A stretch of 64,000 nucleotides of DNA. Origin: Dryococelus australis (Eukaryota > Arthropoda > Insecta > Phasmatodea > Phasmatidae). Below the pieces are notes generated by a model that saw only the letters and a list, made by a program, of their open reading frames with translations, did no database searches and was not told the origin of the DNA. The translations under genes and the position numbers were made by a program. Shown piece after piece: positions 20,694 to 33,903 of this stretch. The number at the start of each line of letters is the position of its first letter. Position 1 is the first letter of the stretch. The DNA lies in NCBI GenBank assembly GCA_029891345.1, contig CM057000.1, positions 131,285,663 through 131,349,662 on the forward strand. Reading direction: 5' to 3'.

Positions 20694-23600
20694 GGAGTGT
20701 GGGAATTCGGCTGTGCTGGTTAAAAGTTGTGTCGCCAGTGCGAAGTGTAATGAGAGTATCAGGAGTGGATAGGATCTCAGTAGTGTGGACGCTCCTGAAG
20801 GAACGAAGCGAGGACTGCCTTCATGATTGTGTTCTGGTAGGCCAGCACCCCACGCTTAGTGAAAAGTTTGCTATGAAGGACGCTGTGGAAAGTCTGCTGC
20901 AGGTATAGCAAGATCTTTATTACATGTTACTGCTTGTTGTAATGTCAATAGTGAGAATTCAAACGAAAGATTTCGCATTTTAAAATCGTGTCAGTTGTAT
21001 CGAAAATAACTTTTTTTTAAATAAAAAATGTCACCAGCAAAACCAACCTTATTTTCTTCTGTACTAAATGTAACACCATAAACAAAGAAACATTGTCATC
21101 CTTATATTGACTGTAGAAAGGCCACTGTGCTTAAGTTGTGCTGTGTACGTGCTCATCGTTATCTGTGAACATGTTAGCTATGCGCTAATTTTATCCTACA
21201 TCTACATAAACATTATTTTACCCTCTGGTACATTTTGAACTGTGACTTCGCACACGCGATTGTAAACATTGAAACATAACCTCTTAAGACAACCAATATT
21301 TTTCCGTCTGGGAATATTTGTATTTTTTCACTGTTAATGTAATTTTAGAAGCCTTTTCGTTTAACATGTAAAGTCAGTATGTTGTTTACTTTCGTTTTCG
21401 GAAGTGACTCTACATGTAGGCTAGGCTGTGAGGAGCCGAATTTGAATTTCATTGTTATTAGCCAATCTCGGTTGAGCTGATAACAATGAGATTCGGGGTT
21501 TCCGCAATCACGTCTAGGCGTGGGTGTGTAGGCTCCGAATTCGGTCTTCTACCAGCAGCCATGCTCAAGTTAAAACGTCTTTTGGAGGTCCCAGTTTGCA
21601 CTAAGTGATGGAGCAGTGTGAGATCCCAGAAGTAGTTAGAAATATGGTTTTCTGATGTTAGTTTCGGCTAGGTGTCCTGTGATTCCTGCCGAGGCAGCCC
21701 GCGGGCTAGATATTGCGTGGAAAATGTGTGTTCTGAGCTGCTCATCGCCGACTGCGTCACTACCGAGACAGATGTACTGGGGCGTCTATTATGGCACTAT
21801 CTACATGTAATCTGACTGGTAATACTACACGTTTATCCTGGCAAGTACGAGTAAATACGAAATTTGTTTCAGAAACTGCAAACTTATCTGGACATAATGT
21901 ACACACAGCTTGTTTGGAACCTAAAGTATTAAACTAATGCTGGCAACACACTATGTGCTCTATTCGAATTTCGAGTGCTCTAGTTAACTCACTCTTGATT
22001 CCATAAGACCATGCTTATTTGGCTGACTACCGAATGCAAACTACACTATGAACTTGAAATTGTGTAATGAACTGAGCCAAACTTACGTAGTTGATGTTGC
22101 CCGAGCATTTGCTTTTGTGAGGGATTGTCGGTAAAATGTATTAAATTAATACTGCTCTCAAATTGGCTGAAATTTTACGTGATTTTCTTCCCAACACAAC
22201 AAACATACACACTGAAGTAATTTTTCTACACAGATCAGATTCGCAGTCATGAATGCTAAGTAATCATTTTAGAGATGAACTGTAATGTTTCCTTGTTTAC
22301 CTCAATTGATTTGTGTTGTGCCTGATTGATAAGTATCACTGATCCTTGATGAAGTTTGTGATTTTGCATTCATCGTGTTAGTATAAGAGTGTCATGAGTT
22401 CTTCATGTAGTGTCTTATGCTGAATTTTGCAGTGTTTTCAAATGATTTGTTCTTTTCTCATATGTATTAGTAAAACCTAGTTGCATTTTGAGCAGTGTTT
22501 CTTATTGTAGTGTGTATATTGTTGTCTAAGAGCATCATTATTATTAATTGCAATTATGAATGCTGTACTAGCTTATCATCAGCAAGTTAAACTCATGGTA
22601 ATCGATTAAGTTAATTTGAATGCTTGAGAGTGGACAAATTTCCCTGGTATGTAGTTGTTTACCTAATCCATTCCCACACTAAGGAATTATTACGAATGCA
22701 CTGTTTGCTACTGTGTGGCACACATTAAGGTTTCTTTCACACTATCCACTAAGCAAAGAGTGATAGTGTATATGATGTAAGCCTGGATTTTTACAGAGTT
22801 CCTTTCCCTATCTACTGCTTATTGCTAGGCGCCTGGCACCAGTGGGTTTTGCGGAATTGGATGCAAGGTTCTTGTGTTGCTTTTGCTTATTCAACATTCT
22901 CCGGCACTCGGAATTTCACCACCAATATTGTATTTAGAATTGTATGTGTTATTCTTGTGCGAAATTAGTTGGGGTCCTGTATACGTACAGCTTACACTAT
23001 CACATCACCAACACTACACTCAGTGGGAACACTACAAGCTATTTGCTTTAACACTTAACGAATTCTGAGCAACCCACCCTTACAGGTAAGCTGTATGATG
23101 TGATGCATCTCCATCACAGGTAAGCTATACGACGTAATGCAACTCCGGTACAACCTAAATGTCTAAGAATGTTTTGATATTTTTAATGCTCACTGCATTT
23201 TTAAGCCGTGGCCCACATCAAACAGTACAAAATGTCATATTTCGTATATAGAACACACAGGAGTGTGCTTGGTAATAAACCCATTATGTATAGAGAACAT
23301 CCTGTTCTGGATGTATGTTGTTAGCATTACAAGAAGAAACTACCACAACAAATATTTTAGTTGCATAGCCGTATCGTATAACGCAAGTGTTGAGATATAA
23401 GTAATGCCTTCACTAGACGAATAACCTAGGAATCCGGAGTTAAATCTGAACTGTGGTTGGAAAAATACTTTAGGACAAATACTAACGACAAAACTTGAAA
23501 ACTACTAAGTGACAATTAAAAATTTCCGGTCCTACAATTCCCGCTGCGGCAAGGTGGGAACATGAGTAAGGCAGGTAAAGTCAGAGATGTGAAAATTTTA

Positions 23601-23900
23601 ATTAGGAAGCCGTGCTTTAGCCATCAATGACTGTCGTACTTAAATCCTGCATCCCGCCAACTTCACTTAAAAAAGTCGACCACTACACAAACACAGGGTG
23701 GCTTCCCTTACTTTTCTCTATTATGGACTCGTTCACCTTTTCTAGTTTTACATGCGGCCATGGCATTGTTTAACTAACGCCGTGAAAGTTTTCCTTGTTA
23801 TCTCGCAGTGGCAATTAATTCTCACTTATAACCATTAACTTGGTCTTTCTCTAACAATAAAGTAAGAAATGTTAGCTCATCACTACGATGTCAGTGGTTG
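20694..23900. other. Long stretch without a recognised gene
   Basis: Over 3 kb of unique-looking sequence. A small hairpin lies at 21436-21496 (CATTGTTATTAGC against GCTGATAACAATG). A two-copy, 36-bp direct duplication is at about 23084-23156, each copy containing ACAGGTAAGCT. No open frame has recognisable motifs. Confidence 0.45.
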
Positions 23901-23919
23901 GTGAGGATGCATTATACTG

Positions 23920-24739
23920 TTATTTAGTTGCTTCATAGGTCATAAACCCCCTTTTGGAGGGGTAAGCATTATCACGCGGCTTAAAAAAAAATGGCATTAC
24001 CACTTGCGCGCTGTTGGAAGAATTACACTTTAAAAAGTAATTAATGTGACAAGCAGCATTTAGATCTATAGTAGTAAAAATTTTTTCCTTACTGAACCAA
24101 TGAAAGGCAGAGTGCAAGTCTGGTAAAGTCACAGATTCAAAGATTCAATTTCAGTTTTCTGATTTAGTTTGCGGCAATCAATTACCATGCGATGATTGCC
24201 ATTAGGCTTAGGGACGAGAAAAGCTTGACTTGCATACCGTGAAGTGGATTGTTCACTAACTCCCTTATCAATCTGATCCTGAACCTGTAATTTCAATAAC
24301 TCAATTTTAGGAGGGGCCAAACGGTATGGTTGACTTTTAACTGGTTCCTGGTTTAAAAGTTCGATTTCGTATTCCAGCATTTTAGTGAGGCCTAACTCTG
24401 AGGTCAAAACGTTAGGAAACAATCACACAATTTCTGAAGCTTATGCTGCTCTGAAACAGACAAAAGGACAAAAGGATTTTCTGGAACTTTAATTTCACAA
24501 CCTGCATTAATTTCAGAATTAGTAACAGGAACATGATTACCTAAAAAGGGAATTTTCCCTTTTGGGGCAAATTGAAGAAAAATATGTTGCTCTTGAATAT
24601 ATAGTACTAGACCTGTTTTTATCATGAAATTTGCTCCAATAATAAAGTCTAAACTTAACTCGTCAGCTACGAGACATTTTACCATCCGAGTAAAAGGAGA
24701 GATTTTGACCTTGATTGCTGCACAGCAAGAAATGGGCAA
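23920..24739 (-). pseudogene. Ty3/Gypsy pol remnant: protease and start of RT
   Basis: Read right to left. The first part (24739-24404) covers the protease-RT junction region, with LDFIIGANFM resembling the region after a retropepsin active site. The RT begins with QPYRLAPPKIELL, continues IDKGVSEQSTSRYASQAFLV, VPKPNGNHRMVIDCRKLN and, in another frame, FTTIDLNAACH (motif A, about 24055-24085), then degenerates. The catalytic YxDD, RNase H and integrase are missing. At least two frameshifts separate the segments. Confidence 0.85.
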
Positions 24740-25089
24740 TGGAGCTTTAGAATCAGTAAAACATTTGAGATGGTTCTCTTCAACTGACCTTATGAGATTT
24801 AAATCAAGTAAACTTTTGAAATGACTTTTATAAATAATAGTACGGGCAGAACCTGAATCAACAAGTGGGCCACATTTACTTCAACATGAGGGGTACTTCT
24901 TTTCTAACACCGACAACATTAGGGAAAGATACACGATACAAATCCACAACATTAGGCTCACGCTCACTGTGAACATCAGTTTGTCCATCACAACCGCTGA
25001 AAAAGGGTACAAATGTTAACTCTGGAAGATATGTGAGCATCGTAAGAGACATCACTAGATTTGCAATAAAAGCGAGGACGGTCGCTCAC

Positions 25090-26613
25090 TTTTCCTACTC
25101 GCTGGACATGTTTTTTAACTGAAAACATTTACCAACTATATTTCCAACCTTTTTATAAAAATAACAAACAGGCGGGTTGCGTTTACTGGTGGTAGGTTCT
25201 TGTCTACCAGTCTCGTTTCCCTGAGGACCAAAATTAGGAACTTTAGTGTCTTTCCCTACCACTGAAGGCTTTTAATCTATAGGTTTGTTTCCTACCTTTT
25301 CACTCTGTATAGAAACAGAGACTGATTTATTTTGTGGTAGTTTCTGAAAATTATTACGCTTAGATGGGAGATTTGGTTTTTCATGCCTCTGATCCATATA
25401 GCGGATGTTCTGCGAGTGGATGTACATCCTGTCTAAGCCTGCAAAATTGGTTGGTTTTTCAAAAAATACTAACCAGGTACGTTCATAGGATGCGAGGCCT
25501 TCCAAAATGTTGTCGACCACCTCTTGTTCACTCAATGACAACCTTAGTACAATTGCAGCCTCCTTAATACTGCTAATGTAAACGGATATTGGCTCATAAG
25601 GACTTTGCAAATGATTAAAATGCTTCAAGCGTAGCTCAGTCAAAGGCCTAGCAGGAATAAAGAAATACACCTGCATGATATTGTGTGCTTTCACTTAATG
25701 GTCCCATGGTAAAAGGGAAAATAACCTCAGTAACTGAGGTTCTGGTACTGTGTGACTCTGATGTAATCGAACTATGATTTTCATAAAATTCTGAAAACTT
25801 GGTTGCGTCTAACCTATAAGTCAAGGGTATATCTTTTAACATGCGTTCAAGGAGGTGTGAAATTTTTCCAAGAACAGATTAGGGTGTGTGATATGCAGTT
25901 ACACAAACTGTAGGAGTCATATTAACTCTGGGTACAAATATAGATGTGGGAGTAGGTCCAAAAGTGTGAGCAGTGGAAGGATGTGTTGTTGCGATACCAG
26001 CGCCTAAATTTAAAACAGGCGAGGATGTGGAAATAGGACATGTGGCAGAAGGGGTAGGCCTAAGATGTAAGATGTAAGCTGTGGAAGGAACTTGGAGGGT
26101 AAGAACACTAACTTGGTCTGACACGCTAGCAATAGTACTTTCCTGCTGTGTGGTAGGAACGAGAGGAACATTACTTTCTGCTCGGTTAACATTTCCAGCT
26201 AGTACAGCTACTTGTTCAATGGCATGCTGCAGGGATGCAACCTGCGAGTCAGTTAGGGCCTCACTTGACGAGTTAATAAGATTCTGTGCTCGTCGGTCAA
26301 GGTGAGCCAGTCTTTGTTTGATTCTAGCATCATTTAAAGCACTTTGCTCGTCTTCCAAGTTTTCAACAATTTCTATCAAGGGAAAAATCTTCGAAGCACA
26401 AGCTTCGTATTCTGCCTTAACTTCACTCTCAGAGAAGTGTGTGTGTGGTGGGGGGGGGGGGGGGGTGGGGGAAGGTAAATTTTCATTGATAGCCCCACGC
26501 GATATTTTACGCAGTCCAGCCACTGTGAAGTCAGTGTGCTGAATGCCTCGCACTTTTAACTCAAAAACGAGCTCGTCCTTTGATAACAATTCAGGCACAA
26601 TAGTGGCCGGCAT
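25090..26613 (-). pseudogene. Ty3/Gypsy gag remnant
   Basis: Start at the ATG at 26613 (MPATIVPELLSKDELVFEL), preceded in frame by a hydrophobic non-family stretch. The N-terminal part has a helical region (KISRGAINENLPS) and a proline run created by a G-homopolymer at about 26444-26470. After a stop near 25879 the capsid region continues in other frames (RMLKDIPLTYRLDATKF; LTELRLKHFNHLQSPYEP; VVDNILEGLASYERTW). A degenerate zinc-knuckle-like CYFYKKVGNIVGKC lies near 25165-25125, where the second cysteine and the histidine are replaced. It is non-functional, upstream of and collinear with the pol remnant. Confidence 0.8.
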
Positions 26614-26817
26614 GGTGGAACACACTAAATACATATATCTTACCAAAAGAAACAAAAGGGCAAGACACAGTAAATAAATCAAATTTAACACAATATAACC
26701 TAAAAAGCACCATCAGGAGCAGCCGGGATAAGTAAGGGGTAGGCAAACAACACCAAAAGGGTCACACAAACAGAAAATTACTCAACAACACAAAGGTAAA
26801 ACCTAAATGCAATAGAA

Positions 26818-26837
26818 CCACGCGAATCTGCTACCAC
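26818..26837 (-). other. Possible primer-binding region of the Gypsy remnant
   Basis: The minus strand reads GTGGTAGCAGATTCGCG about 200 bp upstream of gag, where a tRNA primer-binding site would be expected. I could not identify the tRNA or a paired LTR, so this is tentative. Confidence 0.25.
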
Positions 26838-27514
26838 TAATTACTGAGCCATCACTCAGCGCCCAGGATAACAGCCCAGAAGAGAAAACAGCCAAGGAAA
26901 TTTCCTTTAGGGAAAACGCCCCAGCTGAGGGACTCTCAACCTAGCGCCAAGGTGGCTCAGAGGAGAACATGGAAGGAAAAATAATTTCCCGCTCAAATGT
27001 AACTCTCTGGTGTTGAAAATAAAAAGTTATATCAAGCACAGTGCCCAGCCCAAGATAAATTTTATCTCACCTCCTTGCTGCTAAGTCGGGCACACCGATG
27101 TCAAACTAACAACACACAGCATGAGAGAGATTTAAAAAAAATAACTGTTTAGTTATCAAGTGATAGTGTAAAAGCAAGCTTGTAAGCATACTTCAACTCA
27201 ACACAGATGGTAATTAAAAGGGAAACTTTACAAATAAATTACTATGTTAACCTTTAACAGGTTTACTTTCCCTCACCAGTTGTAGAATACGCATATTTAA
27301 AACAAAAAAACAACAAAATTTCATATAAATAAGTTATAACAGCTGACAGAGTATTTTTAACATTAATCTCAATGGTTTTCGCTATGTTACTATCGCCTCT
27401 TTTTTTATATATTTATTTTTGTGTTTTAAATTGTTGAAAATTCCAGACCGTTATTAAAAAAAAGAGGGTGCACCCTATACCATTATTTTTTTTTAAGATT
27501 CATACATGGTTAAA
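26838..27514. other. Presumed 5' region of the Gypsy remnant
   Basis: Should contain the 5' LTR if the element is complete on this side, but no second LTR copy exists in the window to define it. Confidence 0.3.
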
Positions 27515-27934
27515 AGTTGTTCACGGTAAAGTGAGCACTTTTGAAATCAACCTCAGAAAAAATACACTGGTCCTACCTGCGTATATTTTAACGGGCGCAC
27601 TGAGGGGCATGCGTCCAGTAAAGTTGGTAACGATGGATGGAAAGTAGTTCCATATCTTAACGTCGAATATAAAGTGTTAGGTAACCATTTGTGATAACTT
27701 AAATTATTTCTATCGCTTTCTGATTTTTTTTTTATGAGTCGATGTGTACAAATTGCCAAATTTTAGCAAATTTTTACTTCTCTAATAATTTAAAGTTTCA
27801 CTTGACCGACGCATGGAGAAAGCAATGAGGCCCATGGCAATTACAATTGTACATAAGGTGAAAGAATACACAACGTGCATACAAGTAGATCTTAAGCACG
27901 GCTTTCAAAAGCGTTCATTTTTCCGTGAACGGCC
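27515..27934 (-). mobile_element. MITE family A, full-length
   Basis: 420 bp in the reverse orientation to the 18.98-kb copy. Begins AGTTGTTCACGGTAAAGTGA and ends TTTTCCGTGAACGGCC. Confidence 0.88.
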
Positions 27935-30773
27935 ATTACTTGTTAACATTCAAGTTAACACAAAATATTAAAAAAATACATTTTTTATGTTTTTCCTTTT
28001 TGTAACCAGGTTTGTTCCATTATTTTAAAATGAAATGCTACTTTATCATTACACAATTACGAAAATATTAAATGAGAATTTTAGTATCACTTTTGTCCAG
28101 AAGTTACGCACAGCAAGAACAATAAATTTAGTCTGTGTTATGAATTTCAGTAGTTGCCATGCTTGAAGTTTTAGTCGTCACGTCATGCACAAAGAGCATG
28201 CAAAAATTCGAAAGGTCTGACCATAATATTTTGGGCGAAAAATCCGTGTGGGCAGCGACACACACGGCTCGACAACTTCAGCACATGCTGTCCAGGAAGT
28301 TGCCGCAAAGTCAGGCACGTAAGGTCCAGCAAAGTGGCGGTGTTGAAGTCTCGCGTCATATAGATTGTGAAAAACCGGAAACGGGGCAAAGAAGAAGGGA
28401 TCAGCAAGTTCCTTTGTGCATCCAGCGGCTTGGGAAAAGTTCCAATAGTCGTGATATGGCTAATCGATAAATATCGAAACACCATACCACAAGTGCACAA
28501 TTCAGTGGAAAATTCCATGGCCATATTTTAGATTTACAACATTATAAACGTAATAAATAAAACACTGACATGAGAAAGTTGAATAATAAAAAGGATTACA
28601 AAGATACAACGAACAATAATTTTACAAAATTACAATTTAACAAAAATTTCTTGTTAGTTACTTGCCTTATTACAGTACAAATACCAAAATATTATAGAGA
28701 CGTCAAAATAAAGATACAAGTATTAAATATTAACCAAAATAATAATAAACCTTTCTTTTCAGCGGCGTTTGCGGCATTTACAAATTAATTACTAAGTAAA
28801 CATGATTAATTGGTTTACAAACGTATGGTCTGCTTCTCAGTTTTAAGTAAATGGAGAATCAGAAAAATGTTCCACACGAATTAAAAAATTCCTTTAAAAA
28901 AAGTAGTGTCCCGAAAAGAAACAAGGAAGCAAAATAAAAACGGGCTTAGCAAAAAAAATTTAATTGCTAGAAAAGTAGTTTAAGAGGAAAGAGAAAATTT
29001 CAGATAGGGGACATGCCGTAGCATGGCACAGTAATTTTACAGAAGTGTATGCGGCAACAGAATTTCCATAAAAGTCAGTATATTTTTACACCTAGTGGAC
29101 ATAAGTCAATGTTTCATTACTCTGCATCTAAGTAATTTATCCTAAAAATTAGTAAAACAACATTTACACTGTATAACTAATTGTATACAATGGTGTGAAA
29201 TTACAATCACTATGTAGCAGAAAAAACTGTAACATCGGTGTATTTTTTCTCCATGGCAAGCAAATTTACACAGACATCGAAAATGTAATTTCACCACGTG
29301 TATGTGTTTTTCTCCCCTTTACACAAAAGTAAAATCACACATTCACTGTAATTGTAAATACATAATTTCTGAATTTTTTTCACTGTATTACCAAGTAATT
29401 TTACTGTCAGTGTCAGTTCTTTTACAATTGCGTTATGTTAACTCACATGTCTGGCCAGTTTTGTGAGAGGATTTATGATTCAGGAGCCAGGAGCCAGCTC
29501 AGTTCTCGAGGCGGCTAGCGGCCAGCCAGTCACCTGAGGTGGCCATGTTGTGTTGGAACCCGATCACCACATTTTATCTTGGTAACCTTGATCTTTACCC
29601 TGTGATCGTAATCTTGAATAACCTTGAACAAAATATTTTTATATAAAAAAAATTTAATTAAAAAATATATAGAAACATATAATGTTAACCTCACACTCAT
29701 CCAACAACACTCAATTCGCTCCTTCCTCCTCTCAAAACCCTCCCAATCATAAAAAATTGAGTGAAGTCACAAAAAGATCGAAAACTCTATTTTTAAAATC
29801 CAGAAACATATAATGTTCACCTCACACCCTCCCCTCACCACAACCATCACAATCATAGAAAATAGACAACAATCGCAAAAAATCGGAAGAATCTAATAAA
29901 AGTTAGGAATATATTACATCACTGACTCAGACACCCATGTTGCATGCTGGTGGCCTTGATATCAACCCCAATGACTTGAAAATAAATAATTTAGAAAAAA
30001 TGGCAAAAGTTCGAAAAAATTTATAAAAATCGATGAACATATTATGTTACAGACTCCGACCACAATGTCGAACGTTGGAGACCATGAACTTAACCCAAAT
30101 GACATCCCCCAACATAAACTCATCATAGCTCGCCCCCCCCCCCTCACTATTCGCCCTCGCCATTAACCAACCACACAAACATCCACCCCCTTACAGTACA
30201 ATTCTCTATAACAACAGTCGATGACAACCAGTATTGAAAAAGTCGTCTAATACGTATATCGGTGCTATTCTCTTCACACAAAAACTTCGCAAAATCTTCG
30301 CAAAACTTTGACAATCTCCACAAAATATCTCAGCCAGAGCTGGCCGTAACAAAGGGCGATGCCAAATGACCACGCCAACTAACCATTTGCGAAACATTCC
30401 TCAAAAATATTCTCCAGTTCATTCGTTCTCCTTATAGATCTCAGCCCTCCTACTGCACACACTCGCATAAGTTTTATCTTAAACAGACTCTCGCAATCGA
30501 TTGTACACACAACTGCATTAATGTCTTTCAAAGAAGCACAACGGACTAAATACGAAAATTGAACTCACATTTTTATGTTTACATATATTTAATTTATATA
30601 CACATTCTATCTTTCTAATTATTTCATACATTCGATTTTTTCATTTCTCAGATGTTTGCAGATCATGGATAGTAGCCAACAGTCTCATCTTATATAACAC
30701 CGACCCTTCAGTTCACAAATGATTGACGATATCTCGTTGATGTGCGAGAAATCTCCATCTTGTTGCAAGCGAT
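27935..30773. other. AT-rich stretch with diverged repeats, no gene
   Basis: No recognisable gene. From about 29640 to 30110 there are loosely repeated blocks (ACATATAATGTTAACCTCACAC at 29674, a variant at 29810, and ACTC(A/C)GAC...ATGTTG/ATGTCG...CCAAATGAC-type blocks about 124 bp apart) that suggest an old tandem array. A 104-codon frame at 28159-28470 has no known motif. Confidence 0.4.
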
Positions 30774-31545
30774 CTAATCTCTGAGTCTATCAATAAATTC
30801 ATTCGGGTCTTTTATAAACATGTAGTCACTATTCTGAGTGTCTTCTGCCTTCTCCATTTCGCTCGTTGCAGCAAATGAACGAGCGTTCTTGATGCCTCCT
30901 GCTTCCTTCACACCACTTGTCGAAGGAAACTTTGGTGAAATGTGTGGGAACGTCAAGACCATCATCATCCTCCTCATCAGATACTTCATCAACACTGTCT
31001 TCATAGTAATTATCATTAATACTGTCGTCATGATCGTCTTCTCCTCCTGTTTCATCCTCAATATCACGTTTGCTTTTCTTTGTAGGAGTCGCATGGTCAT
31101 CGTCAGTATTTAGAGCCGACGACCGTTCATTTTGAAGTTCTATGGCTTCACGCGAAAGTCTTGCAAGTGTAGGCCTACATTCTACACAGACCGACTCTAC
31201 TGCACTCATTCCGTCTTTAGCATTAACTGCCTCCTCATTATCGCCGGACGAATCACTACCCACCGATGCAGCATGGCGTATTGGCGACATCACTTGCTGG
31301 CTCCCAATAGACGAACCCATGCAGATCTCGTTGTGTTCCTTCAATGTATCGCCTTGCATAAACTGCACGGTACCAATGACGTAATGCTTCATCGCGCGGA
31401 AAGGACTCTCCATACAGGCGGTTCGCTCATGTCTTCGAGCACGGCAGATTTTGCTGAAGATCTTTCGCAGTGGCAACACTGTTTTCCATGTAATTTTCCA
31501 GTAGTGGGAGAATGTTCGACCGTAGAGGTAAGCTCTATGGTACAC
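30774..31545 (-). pseudogene. Frameshifted acidic protein, unrecognised
   Basis: A 238-codon minus-strand frame (31545-30829) contains a conventional-looking region (MSAVESVCVECRPTLARLS), then basic TPTKKSKRD and a run of acidic residues (DSVDEVSDEEDDDGL). Near 30960 the sense appears to shift to another frame that continues PHISPKFPSTSGVKEAGG and SDYMFIKDPNEFIDRLRD up to a stop at 30774. The composition suggests a nuclear or chromatin-type linker followed by a helical end, but I recognise no family. It could be a host pseudogene or part of a transposon. Confidence 0.4.
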
Positions 31546-31546
31546 T

Positions 31547-31713
31547 CTAAATTCGAATCAGTGGAAAACCAAAGGTTATCAGTGAGATTCAACTACTCGA
31601 ATCAGTGAAAATGGCTCCACTTAGAATCAGTGGAAAACCACTGATTATTTCAGTGAAAGAATTTCACTGATTGAATAAGCGACATAAAAAATTTTCACTG
31701 ATTGAATAAGTGA
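31547..31713. repeat. Cluster of ATCAGTG/CACTGAT motifs with hairpins
   Basis: Eight or so copies of a 7-bp motif in both directions. Two are perfect hairpins: TCAGTGGAAAACCACTGA (31627-31644) and TCAGTGAAA/TTTCACTGA (about 31650-31670). TTCACTGATTGAATAAG then repeats directly. The MITE at 36482-37027 carries the same 7-mer at its ends. Confidence 0.75.
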
Positions 31714-31861
31714 CGGCCGAATGCGTGCGACGAATTAAATATTGTTTTTACTGAACTTGGCGTAATAATTACAAGAAATAAATATATTAACGATATTTTA
31801 CTATTTATACTGCGCAATTTACGGTAATTTTAAAAAGTAAAAAAATTTCCGAAGGTGGCCA

Positions 31862-31919
31862 GGATCGAACACGCATACCCTCTCCACTTCGCTTATTAGA
31901 CCGTTACCTAACCATCTGA
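31862..31919 (-). other. tRNA-like sequence
   Basis: On the minus strand, an A-box-like CAGATGGTTAGGTAACGG and a B-box-like GTTCGATCC stand about 30 bases apart. It may be a decayed tRNA or a second SINE family. No convincing cloverleaf could be drawn. Confidence 0.4.
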
Positions 31920-31929
31920 GACATCTTTT

Positions 31930-33000
31930 TTTCTATATATTTTTAATTTTAATTTTTGACATGCATTTTTTGATACAGGAAGTACAATAGTGGACAGAGT
32001 GTCACTCTAAAAAATGTGTAAATTAACACCATCAATATGTTTACTAAGCCATATATTCATGTATATTCACCATAGACTTGAAGTACTGTCTGGATTCTTC
32101 AGAACTTTTGTGTAAAATTACACATACTCTAGTTTTTTTTTACAAACTACACAACATCGCCACACCCACTCCCCGCATGTTTTTTTTTGTCAAACATACG
32201 TCGCAATATTTAGTACATGGTGAGTCATTTTAAAAGCGTCCCCGTGGGACATGTGTGTAACGGAGCGAGGGAATGAGGAAATACAGACCACGGGGCCTCT
32301 GTATGTCTAGCAGTGTGCGAATTCCCGAAACATAAAATCGAAAACAGAATTTTAACAACTTATTATGTTCCGATGGAGTTCATTTTATTGACTACATATT
32401 TGAATCAACAAAACCATCACATACGTAGCAATGATTGATACGACATATAGTTTTCGAATAAAAAATTGTGTACTGTTTTTGGATTAATAACATGTAGAAG
32501 GCACAAAATAAATCCATATTCGAGACAATTGTTTTAAAATTATTAAAAAAATTTTGAGTAAAATTCTATAACAAAAAATCTAAAAATAAATGCAACCGAA
32601 TTTATGTTTTTTGAAAGATCATATTAATTATTTTATGGTATTAAAAAAAAGTATTATTTCTTCAAACGATACAAATTCAAAACTATACACTGTATTAACC
32701 ATTGCTCTATATGTCAGTTACCAACATTCCGATATATTATTGCCAATAGATATAATTGCATCAAAATATAATTTAAGTAATTCAAATTGCCATCTTGACT
32801 TTGCGGCCCGCTTGAGAAGCTTGTACTGGCTGTTCAAGGTAATATATGTTCTTTTGGAACAAACCTTAGAAAAAAAAAAAAGAAGTAACTGCTGACAACT
32901 ACGTAAAATATGCACTTCACTACACTCTGGCGCTCCTGGTTAAGTTGGCGCCGATTTAATTAAAATACTTCGTAACACTTGACGTTGTACTGCGGGTCAA
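31930..33000. other. AT-rich spacer
   Basis: No gene or recurring repeat recognised; the open frame at 32590-32895 has AT-driven composition and is probably chance. Confidence 0.45.
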
Positions 33001-33002
33001 TA

Positions 33003-33390
33003 CTCCTTTCACGGTTACTTCCAACTTTTCTGAAGCCCTGCTAAAGCTCTATTTCCATGATATTCTTCCGCCACATGCAAACGAAGATTAGAAAGTTGCA
33101 CCAGAAGGCCAACTCACCGCAGTCATGTGCACTCAGTGTAATAACCTTTCGCATAAGAACATTCCTTACTAGGCATTACCAACACACCTCTTTTCTCTCT
33201 GTCTTTATTCGCATTAGTTATTATTGAAATATTGTCATTTACTGATCAAGTATAACTGAAAGTTCAATTCAACAAAAAAAAAACACGGCACTTTTATGTT
33301 AACACGCGTATAAAACAACCAATCAAGTCATACATGGGGTGTTTTTTCAAAGATTTGATTTAAAAAGTGTGAAGAAACCGAGAATAGATT
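33003..33390 (-). mobile_element. MITE family B
   Basis: About 390 bp. One end reads TTCACGGTTACTTCCAACTT, the other AAAAGTGTGAAGAAACCGAG...ATAG. The interior matches the other B copies (GGCATTACCAACACACCT, GTTTTTTCAAAGATTTGATT). Confidence 0.85.
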
Positions 33391-33471
33391 ATAATGTTTA
33401 AATTTACAGCCAGCGAAGTCGGCATTTCTTCTGTTACACACATTAGGGCATGAATTTGCATATCACTATAT

Positions 33472-33903
33472 GCTATTCACTATAAAATTAGCACATTTGA
33501 AAGCCCTGCGTAGGATCTATTTGTATGCACGTCGTGTACTCTTTCGCCTTATGTAACATTAGCATTGTCATGGGCGTGATCCCTTTATTCATGCATCGGT
33601 CAAGTGAAACTGTGAAATTGTTAGAAAAGTAGGCTAAATATTTACAAAATCTGCTCATTTCTACATTTTGATGCATTAAATACAACAGAAAGCGAGAATA
33701 AAATAATTTAAGTTATTACAAATGATTACCTAACATAACACTTTTTATTCGACGTTAAGATACGGAACTACTTTCCCATCCATCGTTACCAACTTTACTG
33801 GGCGCATATCACTCAGGGCGTCCGTTAAAATATATGCAGGTAGGGGCAGTGACTTTTTTCGAATGTTGATTTCGAAAATGCTCACTTTATCGCGGCGAAT
33901 AGA
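33472..33903 (+). mobile_element. MITE family A, full-length
   Basis: 432 bp; begins GCTATTCACTATAAAATTAG and ends TGCTCACTTTATCGCGGCGAATAGAC, so both termini are mutated relative to the consensus. Confidence 0.82.

Noticed and set aside
28159..28524. Overlapping frames of 104 and 113 codons on opposite strands
   Set aside because: Both open over the same interval, no recognisable motif on either strand.
32590..32895. 101-codon plus frame
   Set aside because: AT-rich composition (mostly I, L, Y, N, K, S codons) and no motif; most likely chance.
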